From contig NZ_LYVJ01000011.1 in assembly GCF_001676385.1 (NCBI RefSeq), forward strand, positions 62,001 through 126,000: 64,000 nucleotides of DNA. Direction: 5' to 3'. The translations under genes and the position numbers were made by a program. This DNA comes from Stenotrophomonas maltophilia. Its GTDB lineage: Bacteria > Pseudomonadota > Gammaproteobacteria > Xanthomonadales > Xanthomonadaceae. Numbering within the stretch: the stretch's first letter is position 1; every line of letters starts with the position of its first letter. A model generated the notes under the pieces. That model worked only from the letters and a program-made list of their open reading frames with translations. It had not been told where the DNA came from and did not search any database. Of the stretch, positions 43,293 through 51,825 are shown piece by piece.

Positions 43293-44495
43293 TCAGAACT
43301 TCAACGCCAGCGCGCGCGACTCGATCGGTGCCATCCGGCTCTGGTCCTGCAGCTGCAGGTCGCGCAGCTCGTAGGGGGCGCCGAACCCGGCCGGCAACGC
43401 GGCCTGGTTGAACGGCAGCACCAGCTGGCCCGCGCCCGGCCCATCGAACCACGCAGCCGCATGGGCCTGCGCGACCGGCTTCAGCTGCCCATCGCGGGCC
43501 GTGGCGTACAGCGTGCCGCGCGCCTCGTAGCGGCCGGCTGCCGCCACCTGCAGCGGCAGCGCCACCTGGCGGCTGGCCGGGTCCGGTGCCGCCTGACCGC
43601 TGAAGCGCGCGGTCGGCCGCGCCACGGCGAAGGCCACCTTGCCATCGCGCAGCACGCCATCGGCCTGGGCGAACACCTGCAGTTCCCACAGTCCCTGCAC
43701 GCTGCCGATCTCGGCCGGAATCCGTACCTGCGCGCGCAGGCTGCCGTCGCGGCTGCGCAGCAGCCGCTGAGGCCAACTGCGCCCGTCCGGCGCGACCAGC
43801 AGCGCTTCACCGCCCAAGCTGCCGCGGCGTGATGCCAGTTGCGCGGTCGTCGCGCCCTCTTCCAGCAGGCGGGCCTGCAGCTGCAGCGCGCCGCCGGCCA
43901 GTACCTGCGCCTGGCTGGCCTGCACCTCCAGCCGCAGCGGACTGTTCGGTTCCAGCACCTGCACGACGTAGCGGCCCTGCGCCTGCGCACTCTGCAGGGT
44001 GTAGGCACCGACTGCACTGGTTGCTCCGGTGCGCAGCATGCTGCTGCCATTGCTGACCGGCATGCCGGCGTCCTGCAGCGCGCGGGCGTCCACGCTCCGC
44101 GCCACGCTGCTGCGGCCGGCCGGATCACGCACCTGCAACGCATTGGCCGGCAGCGCGCGGGCGCCTTCGGCCGGGCTCAGCTGGATCACCGCATCCGGTG
44201 CGGTCAGCGGCAGTTCCAGGCCACGTTGCAGCTGCGCGCCATCAACCTGTTGCCAGTAGCTGCGACTGATCGAGGCATAGGGCGTGGCCGCCTGCAGTGG
44301 CCGCGCCGGGTCCAGGGCCCAGGCGAAGGAGAGCGGCGCGTGCTCGCTTTCGTCTGCAGGCAGCGGCGCGGCGACCAGGGCAGAGGGAATCTGGTCGCCC
44401 GCACTGGCGGCACGCAACGGTTGCGCGGCCTGCGCCGCGGACAGGGACACCATCGCCAGCACAGCGCTGGCCAGCAGGGTGGAATGGATCGTCAT
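43293..44495 (-). CDS. Exported DUF4785-like protein
   Basis: A 400-residue exported protein; the signal peptide ends near SAAQAA (about 22). It is rich in beta-strand-like stretches and has the feel of several Ig-like domains (for example QGLWELQVFAQADG and GRYEARGTLYATARDGQ). I associate it with DUF4785, seen in xanthomonads and Legionella, with moderate certainty. AAGGAGACGACC precedes ATG 44495. The gene follows a secreted hydrolase by 11 bases, so it may bind, fold or regulate that enzyme. Confidence 0.55.
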   Translation of the reverse strand: MTIHSTLLASAVLAMVSLSAAQAAQPLRAASAGDQIPSALVAAPLPADESEHAPLSFAWALDPARPLQAATPYASISRSYWQQVDGAQLQRGLELPLTAPDAVIQLSPAEGARALPANALQVRDPAGRSSVARSVDARALQDAGMPVSNGSSMLRTGATSAVGAYTLQSAQAQGRYVVQVLEPNSPLRLEVQASQAQVLAGGALQLQARLLEEGATTAQLASRRGSLGGEALLVAPDGRSWPQRLLRSRDGSLRAQVRIPAEIGSVQGLWELQVFAQADGVLRDGKVAFAVARPTARFSGQAAPDPASRQVALPLQVAAAGRYEARGTLYATARDGQLKPVAQAHAAAWFDGPGAGQLVLPFNQAALPAGFGAPYELRDLQLQDQSRMAPIESRALALKF

Positions 44496-44506
44496 GGTCG
44501 TCTCCT

Positions 44507-45385
44507 TCACTGGGCCAGGTCGTTGCGCAGAAGCGTGCCGAGGCCGAAGCACTCACGGCGGCTCTGGTTGTGGCTCAGCGGTTCGGCCCCCTGGGTACGC
44601 GCCGTGTCGGTGAACCAGGTGGTGCCGGCGGCTTTCTGGCTGCTGCACTCCAGGAAACCATCGGAGCAGGACGACAGCCAGTTCTGGGTGAACTCCAGGC
44701 CGACGTTGGCGGAATAGCCGCCGCAGTAGCTGTCGCTGTCCCACACCGCCGATTCGACATCGCTGCCGACCACGGCACGGAACGGCTTGGGCAACGCCGG
44801 GCGACCGACGGTTCCGTACAGGTTCTGCGCGTTGTAGGTGGCCATGCTCGCGACCTGCTGCTGGCGCACCGCGTCGTTCTTGTAACCCAGCAGCCAGCCC
44901 AGCGAGGTTTCGAACGTGTTGCCGTTCAGCACGGCGTCGGCCAGCGGCGTACCCGCGGAAGAGGGTGCCAGCGCGGTGACCTTGCGCACCGTGCGGATGA
45001 TTTTCGGATAGCGGCTGTCGTAGGTCGGGTTGGACAGGATCCAGCGCATCACGTTGCCGCCATTGGAGTGGGTGATCACCACCAGCTGGGTGATGCCGCG
45101 GCTGTCGATGAAGCTGGCCAGCTGGTTGGCCAGGCAACCGGCGGCCTCCGGCTTCCACATGTACTGGGTGAAATCGCAGTTGATCACCACGTAATTGCTG
45201 GTGTTCGGCAGGCCCTGGCGCACGGTGTCGATGATGGCCGGTTGCCAGTAGTCCTGGGTGGCATTGGTCTGCGCGCCGGTGCCATGCACGAAGGCCACGC
45301 CGACCACGTCGGCGGCCTGTGCCGGGGCGGCGACCAGCCCGAGGAGCAGGGCCAGGGCGGTACTTCCTGTTGCGGTGCTGCGCAT
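44507..45385 (-). CDS. Secreted alpha/beta hydrolase (lipase/esterase-like)
   Basis: A 292-residue precursor with a signal peptide (ends near PAQAA, 24). The fold begins VVGVAFVHGTGAQ (oxyanion strand), and the nucleophile elbow reads THSNGGN instead of the usual GxSxG, with Ser103 or so as the nucleophile. Two cysteine pairs are likely near the C-terminus (SDSYCGG, SSCSDGFLECSS). It is upstream of the DUF4785-like gene in one operon. Substrate unknown; a lipid or polyester ester is plausible. Confidence 0.7.
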   Translation of the reverse strand: MRSTATGSTALALLLGLVAAPAQAADVVGVAFVHGTGAQTNATQDYWQPAIIDTVRQGLPNTSNYVVINCDFTQYMWKPEAAGCLANQLASFIDSRGITQLVVITHSNGGNVMRWILSNPTYDSRYPKIIRTVRKVTALAPSSAGTPLADAVLNGNTFETSLGWLLGYKNDAVRQQQVASMATYNAQNLYGTVGRPALPKPFRAVVGSDVESAVWDSDSYCGGYSANVGLEFTQNWLSSCSDGFLECSSQKAAGTTWFTDTARTQGAEPLSHNQSRRECFGLGTLLRNDLAQ

Positions 45386-45618
45386 CGCTTTCTCCCTCTG
45401 TCAGCGGATCCCCCCGGCCCGGCTGAAGGCTGATCGTCGGCGCGCAGGGGCGTGAAAGTCCGTGCGCTGTGCCCTGATTCAGGAGACTGACGACGCATCA
45501 TGACGATTTCCGTGCTACCGGCATGACCATGCCGGGTCTGGCCGTATGACCGATGGCCACTGCGGTGTCCGGCGTGGGCTGCGATCATGGCGTGTTGTCC
45601 CGTCTCCGGAGCCTGTCC

Positions 45619-46458
45619 ATGCCGCTGATTTCCCGCCCTGCCCGCCCGGTACTGGGCCTGGCCCTCGTCGTCGCGTTGGCCGGTTGTGCAGCCACCGCCA
45701 CCAGGCCGACCGCCGTCGAAGCCACTGTCACCACCAAGGTAGTGGGCTATCTCGACAAGGACGTGGTTCCGGCCAGCCTCGACCTGGTGCCGGCACCGCC
45801 GGTCGTCGGATCGGCCGCCCTCGCCCTGGACGAGCAGGTCAGTCGCGAAGCACGCTTGCTGCGTGGCAGCCCGCGCTTCACCCAGGCCACGGCCGATGCC
45901 GACCTCAGCTTCCCGGCGGGCGCCAACCAGTTCTCCTGCGCTGTCGACATCGACATCGATGCGGCGAAGACGCCCGCGCTGTATCGCCTGCTGGAACGGA
46001 GCCGGATCGATGCCAGCGCCGCCACCAAGGCCGCCAAGAACCACTACCAGCGCCCGCGCCCGTTCATGCTCAACGGCGAGCCGACCTGCACGCCGAAGGA
46101 CGAGGAAGGCCTGCGCAGGAACGGCTCCTATCCGTCCGGACACACCTCGATCGGCTGGGCGTGGGCGCTGATCCTGTCGGAGATCGCACCGGATCGCGCC
46201 GACGCCATCCAGGCCCGCGGCCGCAACTACGCTGAGAGCCGCCTGGTGTGCAACGTGCACTGGCAGAGCGACATCCTTGAAGGCCGCTTCATGGGCGCCG
46301 CCGCCGTGGCCCGCCTGCACGACAACACTGCGTTCAACAAGGATCTGCTGGCTGCGCGCAGGGAGATCGCCGCGGCGCGCAAGGCCGGCCTGCACTCCAG
46401 CCGCGACTGCGCCACCGAGAACGCAGTGCTGAAGGTGCGCCCGCAGAGCGCGCTGTAG
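45619..46458 (+). CDS. Class A non-specific acid phosphatase (PAP2), lipoprotein
   Basis: A 279-residue lipoprotein precursor (lipobox LAGC, Cys about 22). The PAP2 signature is complete: KNHYQRPRPF, PSGHTS, and ESRLVCNVHWQSD. These periplasmic enzymes release phosphate from many esters. CGGAG at 45606 precedes ATG 45619; an earlier ATG lacks a signal sequence. It is the second secreted phosphatase of the window, besides the class C enzyme at 32139. Confidence 0.88.
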   Translation: MPLISRPARPVLGLALVVALAGCAATATRPTAVEATVTTKVVGYLDKDVVPASLDLVPAPPVVGSAALALDEQVSREARLLRGSPRFTQATADADLSFPAGANQFSCAVDIDIDAAKTPALYRLLERSRIDASAATKAAKNHYQRPRPFMLNGEPTCTPKDEEGLRRNGSYPSGHTSIGWAWALILSEIAPDRADAIQARGRNYAESRLVCNVHWQSDILEGRFMGAAAVARLHDNTAFNKDLLAARREIAAARKAGLHSSRDCATENAVLKVRPQSAL

Positions 46459-46469
46459 GCCACGCCTCT

Positions 46470-46521
46470 GTAGCGCCGAGCCATGCTCGGCTCACGGCAG
46501 TCGAGCATGGCTCGACTGTAC
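46470..46521. repeat. SMAG inverted pair
   Basis: GTAGCGCCGAGCCATGCTCGGC and the inverse copy TCGAGCATGGCTCGACTGTAC, twelve bases after the phosphatase stop codon. Confidence 0.8.
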
Positions 46522-46536
46522 AGGAAGCAGGAAACA

Positions 46537-46564
46537 GAAGGGCCGGCATGGTGCCGGCCCTTCT
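46537..46564. terminator. Bidirectional terminator
   Basis: GAAGGGCCGGCA and TGCCGGCCCTTC form a 12-base stem with a three-base loop between the convergent phosphatase and TonB-receptor genes. T-rich flanks lie on both sides. Confidence 0.75.
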
Positions 46565-46589
46565 TCCCTGCATCATCGCAGCGACCGCA

Positions 46590-48860
46590 TCAGAACTTCG
46601 CGGTGAACTCCACGCCCCAGGTGCGCGGCTCGTTGAGGAAGCCGGTCAGGTTGTTGAAGTCGATCGCACCGACCACGCGGGTCTGGTTGGTCAGGTTGCG
46701 TCCGAACACGGCCACGTCGTACTGCCCGTAGTCCCAGTTGTAACCCAGGCGCAGGCCGCCCTCGAGCGAACTGCGGCTGCGGAATTCCGGCGACTCGTAG
46801 ATGAAGAAGTTCACCGGGCTGCGGTAGGCCCAATCGGTGTACGCGTACAGCTCGCTGCCATCGGTCAGCGGGAAGCCGACACGCAGGGTCATGTTGTGGA
46901 TCCACTTCGGCGCCTGCGGCAGTGGATTGCCGTTGACCAGCGCGTAGGTGCCGCCGTTGATGACCGTCGTCGGGTCGGTGATGGTGCAGCCACCGCCGCA
47001 GATCGCCACCGCCAGGTTCTTGTCCTTGATCTCGGTGTCGTTGTAGCTGCTGCCGAAGGTCAGCAGGACGTTGTCGGCGAGGTACGCTTCCAGGTCCAGC
47101 TCCACGCCCTGGCCGATCGTCTTGTCGGCATTGAGCAGGGTCGCCGTGTTGCTGCCGCCGCCCACGGCGATCAGCTGCTGGCCGTCGACGTCGTAGCGGA
47201 ACACGCTCAGGCCCAGGCGCGCGCGGCGCTCGAACAGGTCGGCCTTGATGCCGGCCTCATAGGAGATCACCTTTTCCGAATCGGCCTGCGACAGCCCCGG
47301 TGCGAAGGCCAGGCGGCCCTGGATCGACGGTGCGCGGAAGCCCTTGGCCACGCGGGCGTAGGCATTCACGTTGTCGGTCAGCTTGTATACGCCGCTGACA
47401 TCCCAGCTGACGTCGTTGACGTCGGTGTTGGCCAGGTACGGGCCGCTGACCGGCGTACCTCCCGGCGTCTGCTGCAGCACGCTGGCGCTGAAGTCCTTCT
47501 TGTCCTGGGTGTAGCGCACACCGGCACGCAGCTTGAACCGGTCGGTGACATCGAAGTCGCCCGAGGCGAAGACCGCCCACGCCTTGTTGCGCTGGTTCTG
47601 GACCACGTGGCCGGTCTGCGGGTTGCCCGGCGCCAGCGAGTCGTAGTTGAAGTTGTTGATGGTGACGTCTTCGTCGAAGTAGAACACGCCGGCCTGCCAG
47701 TCGAAGCGGCCCCATTCGTTGGATTCCACGCGGAATTCCTGGGTCCACTGGCGGTGGTGCGGCAGGCCGTCGGCCGATTCGGACGGGAACGGGATGACGC
47801 CCGGGCCCGAATTGCCGGCACCAAGGAACGCGGCGCCATAACCACCATCGATGTCACCGCGGTTGAGCGATTCGGCGGTCTCGTAGCCGGTGATCGAGTG
47901 CAGCGTCACCGAACCGAGGTTCCACTGCAGCCGCGCGCTGCCACCCCAGGTCTCCAGGTCGGAGAAGTTGACGCCGTCGTTGGCCACCTCGTCGCGGTCG
48001 AAATTCTCGACCAGCGCGTTGCTGCCCTTCTGGATGATGTTGGCGCGGAACAGGCGGGCGGTGCCGTTGAGCTTGCGCTTGTGCAGGTTGAACAGCGCTT
48101 CGAAGTCATCGCCTTCGTACAGGAACTGCACGCGGCCGGCGGCCTCGTCGTAGCCTTCGAAGCCACTGTTGGGCGCACCCGCGTGGGTGTTGTCGACCCA
48201 GTCGTCGCGGCGCTGGTAGATCGCCGAGACACGTGCCGACCAGCGATCGGTCAGCGGGCCGCCATAGGCACCCTGCACGTTCCAGCTGTTGTAGCTGCCA
48301 TAGCCGACGCGGATATAGCCGTCGGCATCCTGGGACGGGCGCGCCGAATCGAACTTGACCACGCCGGCCGGCGTATTGCGCCCGAACAGGGTGCCCTGCG
48401 GGCCACGCAGCACCTCGACGTTGGCCAGGTCGAACAGCGGGAAGCCCTTCAACAGCGGGCTTTCCTGCACCACGTCGTCGTACACCAGCGAGACCGGCTG
48501 CGACGCGTTGAGGTCGAAGTCGGTGTTGCCCAGGCCACGCATGTAGAAGCGCGGGAAGGCACGGCCATAGGACGATTCGATGTTCAGGCTGGGCACGCGC
48601 GCGGCGAGGAAGCGGATGTCATCGCCGGCCGAGCCGAGCACGTCCAGCTTTTCGCCCTGGATCGCACTGATCGCGACCGGCACGTCCTTGGCGTTCTCCA
48701 CACGGCGCTGCGCAGTGACCTGCAGCGTATCGAGAGCAACCGGGTCCTTGGCAGCGGGAGCTTCCTGGGCTGCGGCCATCAGCGGCAACAGGGCGGAAAG
48801 AGCAGCAACGAGGGGGCGCGCGACCGGGAAGCGGCCGCGGGAAGTGCAGGTCGGGGACAT
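46590..48860 (-). CDS. TonB-dependent outer-membrane receptor
   Basis: A 756-residue receptor: signal peptide (ends near MAAAQ), a TonB-box-like LDTLQVTA near residue 40, plug domain (VPVAISAIQGEKL ... LRGPQGTLFGRNTPAG), and a beta-barrel that ends in Phe (VEFTAKF). The plug text is of the FepA/IroN-like class that often carries iron chelates or other small nutrients. No siderophore genes are near. ATG 48860 is chosen; a TTG 19 codons upstream has no advantage. Confidence 0.9.
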   Translation of the reverse strand: MSPTCTSRGRFPVARPLVAALSALLPLMAAAQEAPAAKDPVALDTLQVTAQRRVENAKDVPVAISAIQGEKLDVLGSAGDDIRFLAARVPSLNIESSYGRAFPRFYMRGLGNTDFDLNASQPVSLVYDDVVQESPLLKGFPLFDLANVEVLRGPQGTLFGRNTPAGVVKFDSARPSQDADGYIRVGYGSYNSWNVQGAYGGPLTDRWSARVSAIYQRRDDWVDNTHAGAPNSGFEGYDEAAGRVQFLYEGDDFEALFNLHKRKLNGTARLFRANIIQKGSNALVENFDRDEVANDGVNFSDLETWGGSARLQWNLGSVTLHSITGYETAESLNRGDIDGGYGAAFLGAGNSGPGVIPFPSESADGLPHHRQWTQEFRVESNEWGRFDWQAGVFYFDEDVTINNFNYDSLAPGNPQTGHVVQNQRNKAWAVFASGDFDVTDRFKLRAGVRYTQDKKDFSASVLQQTPGGTPVSGPYLANTDVNDVSWDVSGVYKLTDNVNAYARVAKGFRAPSIQGRLAFAPGLSQADSEKVISYEAGIKADLFERRARLGLSVFRYDVDGQQLIAVGGGSNTATLLNADKTIGQGVELDLEAYLADNVLLTFGSSYNDTEIKDKNLAVAICGGGCTITDPTTVINGGTYALVNGNPLPQAPKWIHNMTLRVGFPLTDGSELYAYTDWAYRSPVNFFIYESPEFRSRSSLEGGLRLGYNWDYGQYDVAVFGRNLTNQTRVVGAIDFNNLTGFLNEPRTWGVEFTAKF

Positions 48861-49018
48861 GGCGGTAGGCTGTGTTTGGAGGGGTGGTAAAACGGCGCTA
48901 CCAGATAATTGTTGCAATACAGCACCTGTCCCGCAAATAGCCGCTGTTCATGGCAGGTCGCCGCCGGCCCTGATCGCTCGCTAGACTCGGGCCTTCCTGC
49001 CGCAACGGATCCGCGAAC

Positions 49019-50035
49019 ATGACCCAGTGGTACTTCCACGCCTCCGCCCAGGCCGACCGCGTCGGCCCGCTCGACGATGACGCCGCGCGCAGCTATGCAC
49101 AGGCCAATCCCCGCGCCCTGGCGTGGTGCCAGGGCATGAGCGGCTGGACGCCGGTGGCCGAGGTGGCCGAACTGCAATCACCGGCCCCGGGCATGCCGAA
49201 CACCCCGCCGCCGGCTCCGGTCGCGGCCGGCGGCCGCGCGGACGATATCGAGTTCCGCATCGTCGGCCATGAAATGCAGTTCGTGGAGATCGAGCTCGAC
49301 CCCGGCGAGAGCGCCATCGCCGAGGCCGGCGCGCTGATGTTCAAGGATGCCACGGTGCAGATGGACACCGTGTTCGGCGCCGCCAACGGCGATCAGGGCG
49401 GCGGCTTCATGGGCAAGGTGATGGCCGCCGGCAAGCGCGTGCTGACCGGCGAGAGCCTGTTCGCCACGGTCTATACCCAGAGCGGCCACGGCAAGGGCAA
49501 AGTGGCCTTCGCCGCGCCCTACCCCGGCACCGTGCTGGCGATGAAGCTGGACCAGCACGGCGGCCGCCTGATCTGCCAGAAGGACAGCTTCCTGGCCGGC
49601 GCGCGCGGCGTGCAGATCGGCGTGCAGTTCCAGCGCAGGATCATGACCGGCCTGTTCGGTGGCGAGGGCTTCATCATGCAGAAGCTGGAAGGCGACGGCT
49701 GGGTGTTCATCCACGCCGGCGGCTGCGTGATCGAACGCGAACTGGCCGCCGGCGAGCGCCTGGACGTGGATACCGGCTGCGTGGTGGCCTACCACTCGAG
49801 CGTGGACATGGACGTGCGCCGGGTGGCAGGCATCAAGAGCATGCTGTTCGGCGGCGAAGGCGTATTCCTGGCCACGCTGACCGGACCGGGCAAGGTCTGG
49901 CTGCAGTCACTGCCGTTCTCGCGCCTGGCCGGCCGCATGTGGATGGCCGCGCCGCAGGGCGGGGGCCAGAGCCGCGGCGAGGGCTCGGTGCTGGGTGGCC
50001 TGGGCCGGATCCTGGATGGTGACAACCGGTTCTGA
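49019..50035 (+). CDS. AIM24/TIGR00266-family protein with GYF-like domain
   Basis: A 338-residue cytoplasmic protein. Residues 1-50 (WYFHASAQADRVGPL ... AWCQGMSGWTPV) form a GYF_2-like domain, often found at the start of envelope-associated proteins. From about residue 75 the AIM24 domain follows (EFRIVGHEMQFVEIELDPGE, then GAMF-like GALMFKD), with Gly-rich turns. Function unknown in bacteria. Confidence 0.85.
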   Translation: MTQWYFHASAQADRVGPLDDDAARSYAQANPRALAWCQGMSGWTPVAEVAELQSPAPGMPNTPPPAPVAAGGRADDIEFRIVGHEMQFVEIELDPGESAIAEAGALMFKDATVQMDTVFGAANGDQGGGFMGKVMAAGKRVLTGESLFATVYTQSGHGKGKVAFAAPYPGTVLAMKLDQHGGRLICQKDSFLAGARGVQIGVQFQRRIMTGLFGGEGFIMQKLEGDGWVFIHAGGCVIERELAAGERLDVDTGCVVAYHSSVDMDVRRVAGIKSMLFGGEGVFLATLTGPGKVWLQSLPFSRLAGRMWMAAPQGGGQSRGEGSVLGGLGRILDGDNRF

Positions 50036-50047
50036 TCCACTCACTCG

Positions 50048-50072
50048 GTGGGGGCCGACCAAGGTCGGCACC
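50048..50072. repeat. Palindrome of the GCCGACC class
   Basis: GGCCGACCaaGGTCGGC between the AIM24 and patatin genes, both on the plus strand. Confidence 0.65.
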
Positions 50073-50183
50073 TGCCGCGGTCCTCTTTTTCTGAATAGGG
50101 AGCTCGCCCCACCCTGCCCGGCCCGCCGCGGCTTCGGTATGCTGGCGCCCTTTCCTGAATCCGGCGCCCCGAGCGCACTGCCG

Positions 50184-51176
50184 ATGAGCCTGTTCCGCCC
50201 CCGCATGCTGCTGCCTGTTGCCCTGATCGGCCTGCTGGCCGGCTGCGGGGGTGACCCGGTCCGTCCCACGCCGCCCCCGGCGCCGGCGGTGGTACCACAG
50301 GCCAAGCCGGTGAAGATCGGCATCGCCCTCGGCGGTGGCGCCGCCAAGGGCTTCGCCCATATCGGCGTGATCAAGATGCTTGAGGCCAATGGCTTCGAGC
50401 CGGCCGTGGTCGCCGGCACCAGCGCCGGCAGCGTGGTCGGCGCGTTGTATGCCAGCGGCATGGATGCGTTCCAGATGCAGAGCAGGGCGGTGGCGCTGGA
50501 CGAAGCCAGCATCCGTGACGTGCGCCTGTTCTCCGGTGGCCTGGTGCAGGGGCAGAAGCTGCAGGACTACGTCAACGAACAGGTGGCCAACCGCCCCGCC
50601 GAGCGTTTGAAGAAGCCCTTTGCCGCCGTTGCCACCCAGCTGGAAACCGGCGAGCGCGCGGTCTTCGTGCGTGGCAACGTCGGCCAGGCCGTGCGTGCCT
50701 CCAGCAGTATCCCCGGCGTGTTCGAGCCGGTGAAGATCGGCGGCCGCAACTACGTCGACGGCGGCGTGGTCAGCCCGGTGCCGGTGGATGCCGCGCGCCA
50801 GCTCGGTGCCGACTTCGTGATCGCGGTGGACATCTCCAGCAAGGCCAGCGGCAAGGCACCGACCGATATGCTGGGCATCGTCAACCAGTCGATCTCGATC
50901 ATGGGCCAGCGCCTGGGCGAACAGGAACTGGCCCGCGCCGACATCGTCATCCGCCCGAAGGTGCTGGACATCGGCGCCGCCGATTTCAGCCAGCGTGGTA
51001 CCGCGATCCTGGAAGGCGAAAAGGCCGCGATGGCCGCGATGCCGCAGATCCGCGAGAAGATCCAGCAGCTGCAGCGCGCCCGCGCCGCTGCAGCGGCACC
51101 GGCTCCGGTGGCCGCGCCGAAGTGCGAGGAAGCTTCACGCCTGGGCAGGCTGATCGGTCGCAAGGACAAGTGCTGA
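50184..51176 (+). CDS. Patatin-like phospholipase, lipoprotein
   Basis: A 330-residue lipoprotein precursor (lipobox LLAGC, Cys about 22) with the patatin fold: oxyanion motif GGGAAKGFAHIG, nucleophile GTSAGS near residue 92, and Asp in DGGVVSPVP. It resembles RssA but is exported. It should hydrolyse phospholipids at the periplasmic or outer face. The C-terminus ends with a cysteine (RKDKC). Confidence 0.88.
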   Translation: MSLFRPRMLLPVALIGLLAGCGGDPVRPTPPPAPAVVPQAKPVKIGIALGGGAAKGFAHIGVIKMLEANGFEPAVVAGTSAGSVVGALYASGMDAFQMQSRAVALDEASIRDVRLFSGGLVQGQKLQDYVNEQVANRPAERLKKPFAAVATQLETGERAVFVRGNVGQAVRASSSIPGVFEPVKIGGRNYVDGGVVSPVPVDAARQLGADFVIAVDISSKASGKAPTDMLGIVNQSISIMGQRLGEQELARADIVIRPKVLDIGAADFSQRGTAILEGEKAAMAAMPQIREKIQQLQRARAAAAAPAPVAAPKCEEASRLGRLIGRKDKC

Positions 51177-51180
51177 TCCG

Positions 51181-51213
51181 GTAGCGCGTGGCCACCGGTT
51201 GCGACCGGTGGTC
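51181..51213. repeat. Single SMAG-like palindrome
   Basis: GTAGCGCGTGG followed by CCACCGGTtgcgACCGGTGG, between the convergent patatin and AsnC-type genes. Confidence 0.7.
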
Positions 51214-51215
51214 GT

Positions 51216-51701
51216 TCAGCTCTCCAGCTGCGACAGCGGCAACGCCTGGAACCGCTTCACCGTGCGCAGCACGAAGCTGGAATTGGCGTCGGCCACGCCG
51301 CCGGCGTTGAGCAGGCGGTCCAGCAGGAAGCGCGAGAAGTGCTCCAGGTCGCGCACGTACACATGCAGCAGGTAGTCCATGTCGCCGGTCAGCGCGTGGC
51401 AGGCCACGACTTCGTCCCAGCCCTGCACGCTCTCGACAAAATGCGCGATGGCGGCCTGATCGTGCTTTTCCAGCTGCACGCGCACGAAAGCCTGCAGGCC
51501 CAGGCGCAGCTGCCGCGGCTCAAGCCGTGCGCCATAACCGACGATCACGCCCTCGCTCTCCAGCCGCTGCAGGCGGCGCAGGCAAGCCGAGGGCGAAAGG
51601 TTGACCCGCGCCGCCAGTTCGGCATTGGTGGCGCGCCCATCCCGCTGGATTTCAGCCAGCAAGCGTATATCCGTGCGATCGAACTGGACTTCTCCGGCCA
51701 T
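51216..51701 (-). CDS. Lrp/AsnC-family transcriptional regulator
   Basis: A 161-residue regulator. The N-terminal HTH (DIRLLAEIQRDGRATNAELAARVNLSPSACLRRLQRLES) is of the AsnC type, and the C-terminal RAM domain binds an amino acid (GWDEVVACHALTGDMDYLLHV). It is divergent from phhA with 124 bases between, so it likely controls phhA and itself in response to an aromatic amino acid, as PhhR or AsnC relatives do. ATG 51701 is chosen because the frame upstream enters the operator region. Confidence 0.88.
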   Translation of the reverse strand: MAGEVQFDRTDIRLLAEIQRDGRATNAELAARVNLSPSACLRRLQRLESEGVIVGYGARLEPRQLRLGLQAFVRVQLEKHDQAAIAHFVESVQGWDEVVACHALTGDMDYLLHVYVRDLEHFSRFLLDRLLNAGGVADANSSFVLRTVKRFQALPLSQLES

Positions 51702-51702
51702 T

Positions 51703-51783
51703 GTTGCCCCGCAACATGGTGAGTACGCAAGGATATTGCGCCGAAGAGGCCAATCTGCGCAACTTTTGCAACCCTGTTGCGCG
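51703..51783. promoter_or_regulatory. Likely AsnC-type operator region for phhA
   Basis: Several TTGC/GCAA dyads: GTTGCcccGCAAC (51703-51715), TTGCGC and GCGCAA (51736-51741 and 51757-51762, centres 21 bases apart), TTTGCAAC and GTTGCGC (to 51782). Such phased half-sites suit an Lrp-type octamer that bends DNA. Confidence 0.5.
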
Positions 51784-51825
51784 TGCCCTGCCCTAGCATC
51801 GTGGCATCCCGTCAAGGAGTGCTCC

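Noticed and set aside
46548..48890. Open plus-strand frame of 780 codons
   Set aside because: It is antisense to the TonB-dependent receptor over its whole length.
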